Source of the DNA: Kutzneria chonburiensis
GTDB lineage: Bacteria; Actinomycetota; Actinomycetes; Mycobacteriales; Pseudonocardiaceae
Direction of reading: 5' to 3'
Assembly (NCBI RefSeq): GCF_028622115.1
Contig: NZ_CP097263.1
Coordinates: 5,332,001-5,396,000 of the forward strand
Length of the DNA stretch: 64,000 bases
In this document: positions 61,362-64,000 of the stretch, in pieces
Position numbering within the stretch: position 1 is the first letter of the stretch
Layout: each line of letters begins with the position of its first letter
Translations under genes and position numbers: made by a program
Notes under the pieces: model-generated
Database searches by the model: none
The model's input: only the letters and a program-made list of their open reading frames with translations
Told to the model about the DNA's origin: nothing

Positions 61362-61994
61362 TCAGGTCGCGGTGGACGGCGCGGTCGCTGCCGCGGTCTG
61401 CATCGCTGTGATTCGTCGGACCAGCAGAATCGCCATGACGGTCGTCGCGGCCTCCAGCACCGTCATCACGATCCACAGCGACAGCGTCGAGTGCAGCGTG
61501 TACCGCTGCACGTGGTACTCGACGATCTCGCCGCCACGGGTCACCCACGAGTAGGTGTTGAAGTAGCCGTGGCCGGCAATCTCGGTGATCAGGAACAGCA
61601 GCCACCACAGCGTGACGAACCGCCGCGACGACCGCCGCCAGCCCGAGCTCGCGTCGGCCACGTTGGCCACGACCAGCGCCGGCAGCACGAAGTTGGCCAG
61701 CGGCACGAACCAGCTGCCGATCGTCCAGCCGCGCTGCCAGCGCATCTTCCGCGGCGCGACGATCACTTCGGCATTGCCCCACGCCTGCCAGAGCCAGGCG
61801 ATGAACAACCCCGCCGCGCCGGCCAGCACCAGCGCGTCCACCGCCATGAACACCATGGTGACGACGGGATTCTGAACCCTGAAGTCGGACTGCGTCGCAC
61901 CGACATGCACCACGGCGCTCAGGCCGATGGCCACCTGAACAAGACTGGCCAGACCACCGTTGGGGCGAACCACCGCCGGCTGCTCATACGTCAT
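61362..61994 (-). CDS. DUF4328 membrane protein, copy 1
   Basis: A 210-residue integral membrane protein with about five helices. The DUF4328 signature is WLWQAWGNAEVI followed by RWQRGWTIGSWFVPLANFVL and VVANVADASSG, where copies 2 and 3 have DVWRAS. Function is unknown. The ATG at 61994 ends the coding part. It is the last of three consecutive relatives on the same strand. The 113 bases before ArsR contain only an imperfect GC-rich palindrome near 61332-61354, a possible weak terminator. Confidence 0.82.
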   Translation of the reverse strand: MTYEQPAVVRPNGGLASLVQVAIGLSAVVHVGATQSDFRVQNPVVTMVFMAVDALVLAGAAGLFIAWLWQAWGNAEVIVAPRKMRWQRGWTIGSWFVPLANFVLPALVVANVADASSGWRRSSRRFVTLWWLLFLITEIAGHGYFNTYSWVTRGGEIVEYHVQRYTLHSTLSLWIVMTVLEAATTVMAILLVRRITAMQTAAATAPSTAT

Positions 61995-62071
61995 TCTCGT
62001 CCCCTCCCCGCCGGCAACCGTACGCCGGAAAACCCGGTGGGGAGGGGCAAATCAGCTGTCGGTCCGGCGGG

Positions 62072-62644
62072 TCACACCGGGGAGACGCGCTGCCACTTGC
62101 TGATGCGCAGGATGATGACGATGGCCAGCACGGCGGCGGCGATCTCCAGGACGGTGGCGACGACGGCCACCGGGATCCGGTCGGCCACGCCGCGGTCGAG
62201 CGCGGGCACGAGCTTGCTGGCCAGCCAGGTGATCCACCAGGCCATCACCAGGCGCTCGCCGCCATGGCCGTCGGGCGCGCTGGCCCGCCACACATCGCTC
62301 ACGTACCGCGCGACCCAGGAGAACCGGGCCCAGTAACCGCGCTGCCGCGGCGCGAACCGCTGACCGGCGACGAGATGGACGTTGGCCCGGGCCCGCCGCA
62401 CCCACACGATGAACACGACCGCGGCGGCGATCAGCGCGACGACGTAGAGCAGGATGTACAGCAGGGCCAGCTGGACGCGCCCGCTGACCACCGCGATGGT
62501 GCGCAGGCCGGCGAGCAACGCCACCAACCCGATCAACACCGACGCGGCCATGCCCAAACCGCCGACCGGCTGCCAGCCGGTGTGGCCACGCCGGTAATCG
62601 GCCGACATCGGCGCGCCGAGCGGCGGTCTGTGATTCGACTCCAC
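62072..62644 (-). CDS. DUF4328 membrane protein, copy 2
   Basis: A 190-residue relative of its two neighbours with helices around LIGLVALLAGLRTIAVV and YILLYVVALIAAAVVFIVW. The family block VRRARANVHLVAGQRF is followed by YWARFSWVARYVSDVWRAS. GTG 62644 is chosen because AAGGGGGAAG lies just upstream; the longer open frame has no site. Compared with the other copies, the GSWFxPxxN segment has diverged to ARFSWVARY. Confidence 0.78.
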   Translation of the reverse strand: MESNHRPPLGAPMSADYRRGHTGWQPVGGLGMAASVLIGLVALLAGLRTIAVVSGRVQLALLYILLYVVALIAAAVVFIVWVRRARANVHLVAGQRFAPRQRGYWARFSWVARYVSDVWRASAPDGHGGERLVMAWWITWLASKLVPALDRGVADRIPVAVVATVLEIAAAVLAIVIILRISKWQRVSPV

Positions 62645-62717
62645 GACTTCCCCCTTCGGGCATGAAACCCCGACCCGGAGGGCACAGTACAGCCGAAAAG
62701 TCACGGATCAACCCCCG

Positions 62718-63299
62718 TTATGTGCGGGGCAGCGCCTGCCAGTCGCTGATTTGCCGCACGACCAGCAGGGCGAAGACGCCGGAAGCCAGATTCAAGGCGC
62801 ACGACAAGAGGAGCGGGGCCACGTCGACAATGCCGACCAGCGTGATGAATCGGGTGAAAAGCCACGAAACCGCGAAAGTCATCCACCACCACACGACCAG
62901 CCCGTCGCGAAGGCAGCCGCGATCGGGGGCGCTGGCCCGCCACACGTCGACCACCACCTGGTACGGGAACCAGAGGTTGACCACCGGGCAGAACCAGGAG
63001 CCGATGACCCACTCGCGGGTCAGCCGCTGGCCGTGCGGGCCGACGAGCAGTTCGGCATTGGCCCGGGCCCGCCACAGCCACCCGATGAACGCCACGCCGG
63101 CCAGCACGAACAGGCCGGCGTTGATCCACAGGACGACGTCGTCCACCGTGGCGGCGCCGGCGATGTCGGCGGCGGTCTCCACGATGTCGGTGACGAGCAC
63201 CAGCGCGATCAACACCGAGGCGATGAGCGCCGGCCGGCCGACGGCACGCCAGTTCTTGGGCAGGCGCCGACGTGCCGGCGGCGCAACCGTTCTGCTCAC
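62718..63299 (-). CDS. DUF4328 membrane protein, copy 3
   Basis: A 193-residue membrane protein with a basic N-terminus (PPARRRLPKNWRAV) and about five helices. The family block is GWLWRARANAELLVGPHGQR, then WVIGSWFCPVVNLWFPYQVV and VDVWRASAPDRG. GTG 63299 follows GGGGAG. It is first of the three-gene run and starts 32 bases after the DasR-like gene, so all four may be transcribed together. Confidence 0.8.
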   Translation of the reverse strand: MSRTVAPPARRRLPKNWRAVGRPALIASVLIALVLVTDIVETAADIAGAATVDDVVLWINAGLFVLAGVAFIGWLWRARANAELLVGPHGQRLTREWVIGSWFCPVVNLWFPYQVVVDVWRASAPDRGCLRDGLVVWWWMTFAVSWLFTRFITLVGIVDVAPLLLSCALNLASGVFALLVVRQISDWQALPRT

Positions 63300-63331
63300 A
63301 ACACTCCCCTGTCGACCCCGGGGAAACGACG

Positions 63332-64000
63332 TCACAGATTCAGCTGCGTTATGAAGCTGAAACGGTCACCGCGATACAGAGATCGCACACGCTCGATCGG
63401 AACACCGGCTTCGTCCCTGGTCAGCCGGTGCAGCAACAGCATGGGGACGGCCGGATTGGTGCCGATGAGCAGCGCTTCCCGCGGGGTGGCCAACACCGTC
63501 TCCACCCGTTCCTCGGCCTGCGCCAACACAATACCCGCCGCCTGTGTCAAATAGGCGTACAACGAGGTGGCCGGATCGAACTCCGACAACAGATCGGGAA
63601 AGCGACGGGCCGACAGATAGGTCGATTCCAGCCCGATCCGCTCCGAATCGGCCAGCAGCACCCGCTCGATGTGCAGCGCCGGGTCGCCCGGCGCGATGGC
63701 CAGGTCCTCGGCCAGCCGGTCGTCGGCGGCCATGTGCTCGGCCGTGACGAGATAGCGGCTCGGCTCGACGCCCTGGCTGCGCATGCCCTCCGTGTACGAG
63801 ACCAGGGCCAGCGGCTGCACCAGCTTGGGCGGCGCGACGAACGTGCCGGCGCCCTGCCGACGCACCAGCCGCCCCTCCAGCACGAGCTCGCTCACGGCCT
63901 GCCGGAACGTCACCCGCGACACCTCGAACCGTTCCGCCAGCTCACGTTCCGACGGCAGCGCCACGCCCTCGCCGAGCTCCTCGATCAGCCCGAGCAGCCG
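63332..64000 (-). CDS. DasR-like GntR/HutC regulator (5' end outside window)
   Basis: The last 222 residues of a GntR regulator of the HutC subfamily; the first part lies beyond the right edge. The helix-turn-helix is LPSERELAERFEVSRVTFRQ with LVLEGRLVRRQGAGTFV. The UTRA domain has LVSYTEGMRSQGVEPSR, TYLSARRFPDL, VETVLATPREA and a closing VRSLYRGDRFSFI. These blocks parallel DasR of Streptomyces, the GlcNAc/chitin repressor that recognises TGGTCTAGACCA. Similar boxes lie upstream of the GH8 and chitinase genes in this window. DasR or a close paralogue (for example NagR-type) is likely. Confidence 0.82.
   Translation of the reverse strand, partial: RLLGLIEELGEGVALPSERELAERFEVSRVTFRQAVSELVLEGRLVRRQGAGTFVAPPKLVQPLALVSYTEGMRSQGVEPSRYLVTAEHMAADDRLAEDLAIAPGDPALHIERVLLADSERIGLESTYLSARRFPDLLSEFDPATSLYAYLTQAAGIVLAQAEERVETVLATPREALLIGTNPAVPMLLLHRLTRDEAGVPIERVRSLYRGDRFSFITQLNL

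Overview
The window is 64 kb of very GC-rich DNA with dense, often overlapping genes, frequent GTG starts and many leaderless promoters. Gene content points to a filamentous actinomycete, most likely the Pseudonocardiales: DUF3039 and DUF3099 proteins, a SigB-type sigma factor, AfsR/BTAD regulators with NB-ARC domains, a DasR-type GntR regulator, secreted chitinases and three DUF4328 membrane proteins. I see no tRNA, rRNA, CRISPR array, prophage or insertion sequence.

Region 1 (1-11.8 kb) is conserved housekeeping: pseudouridine breakdown (psuG-psuK), a methyltransferase with D-aminoacyl-tRNA deacylase, a SigB-like sigma factor, class I fumarase, an SDR, two tandem lipoproteins and a Uma2-type nuclease. 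It carries two kinds of intergenic palindromic repeat and a candidate small RNA with a CRP-like box in its promoter.

Region 2 (11.8-20.0 kb) is a complete oxidative uronate/aldarate pathway. Uronate dehydrogenase makes the aldarate, glucarate dehydratase and 5-dehydro-4-deoxyglucarate dehydratase convert it to 2-ketoglutarate semialdehyde, and an aldehyde dehydrogenase finishes to 2-ketoglutarate. An IclR regulator, an MHS-type transporter and an uncharacterised barrel protein accompany it. CG-centred operator-like palindromes lie upstream of its transcription units.

Region 3 (20.0-42 kb) is exported and nutrient-gathering: a subtilase, a Tat-exported phospholipase C fused to a beta-propeller, a GH8 enzyme, a GH27 alpha-galactosidase, two GH18 chitinases with paired chitin-binding modules and a very large subtilase-like protein. 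RtcB, a Tdi1-like immunity protein and an AAHS transporter are interspersed. GH8 and chitinase 1 carry DasR-type (dre) boxes, and a DasR-like regulator sits at the right edge.

Region 4 (42-64 kb) is accessory and regulatory. It holds MarR/SGNH, two paralogous BTAD-NB-ARC regulators, a P450-like protein without its heme cysteine next to a glycosyltransferase (an EryCII/DesVIII-like arrangement), and a TetR with two operators. It also holds a STAND (NB-ARC) plus KAP double NTPase with an amyloid-motif-like N-terminus whose tail is split off by a one-base frameshift. A PIG-L deacetylase, an aminophosphonate-type oxidoreductase/hydrolase pair, Tex, an ArsR/SRPBCC pair and three tandem DUF4328 proteins complete it.
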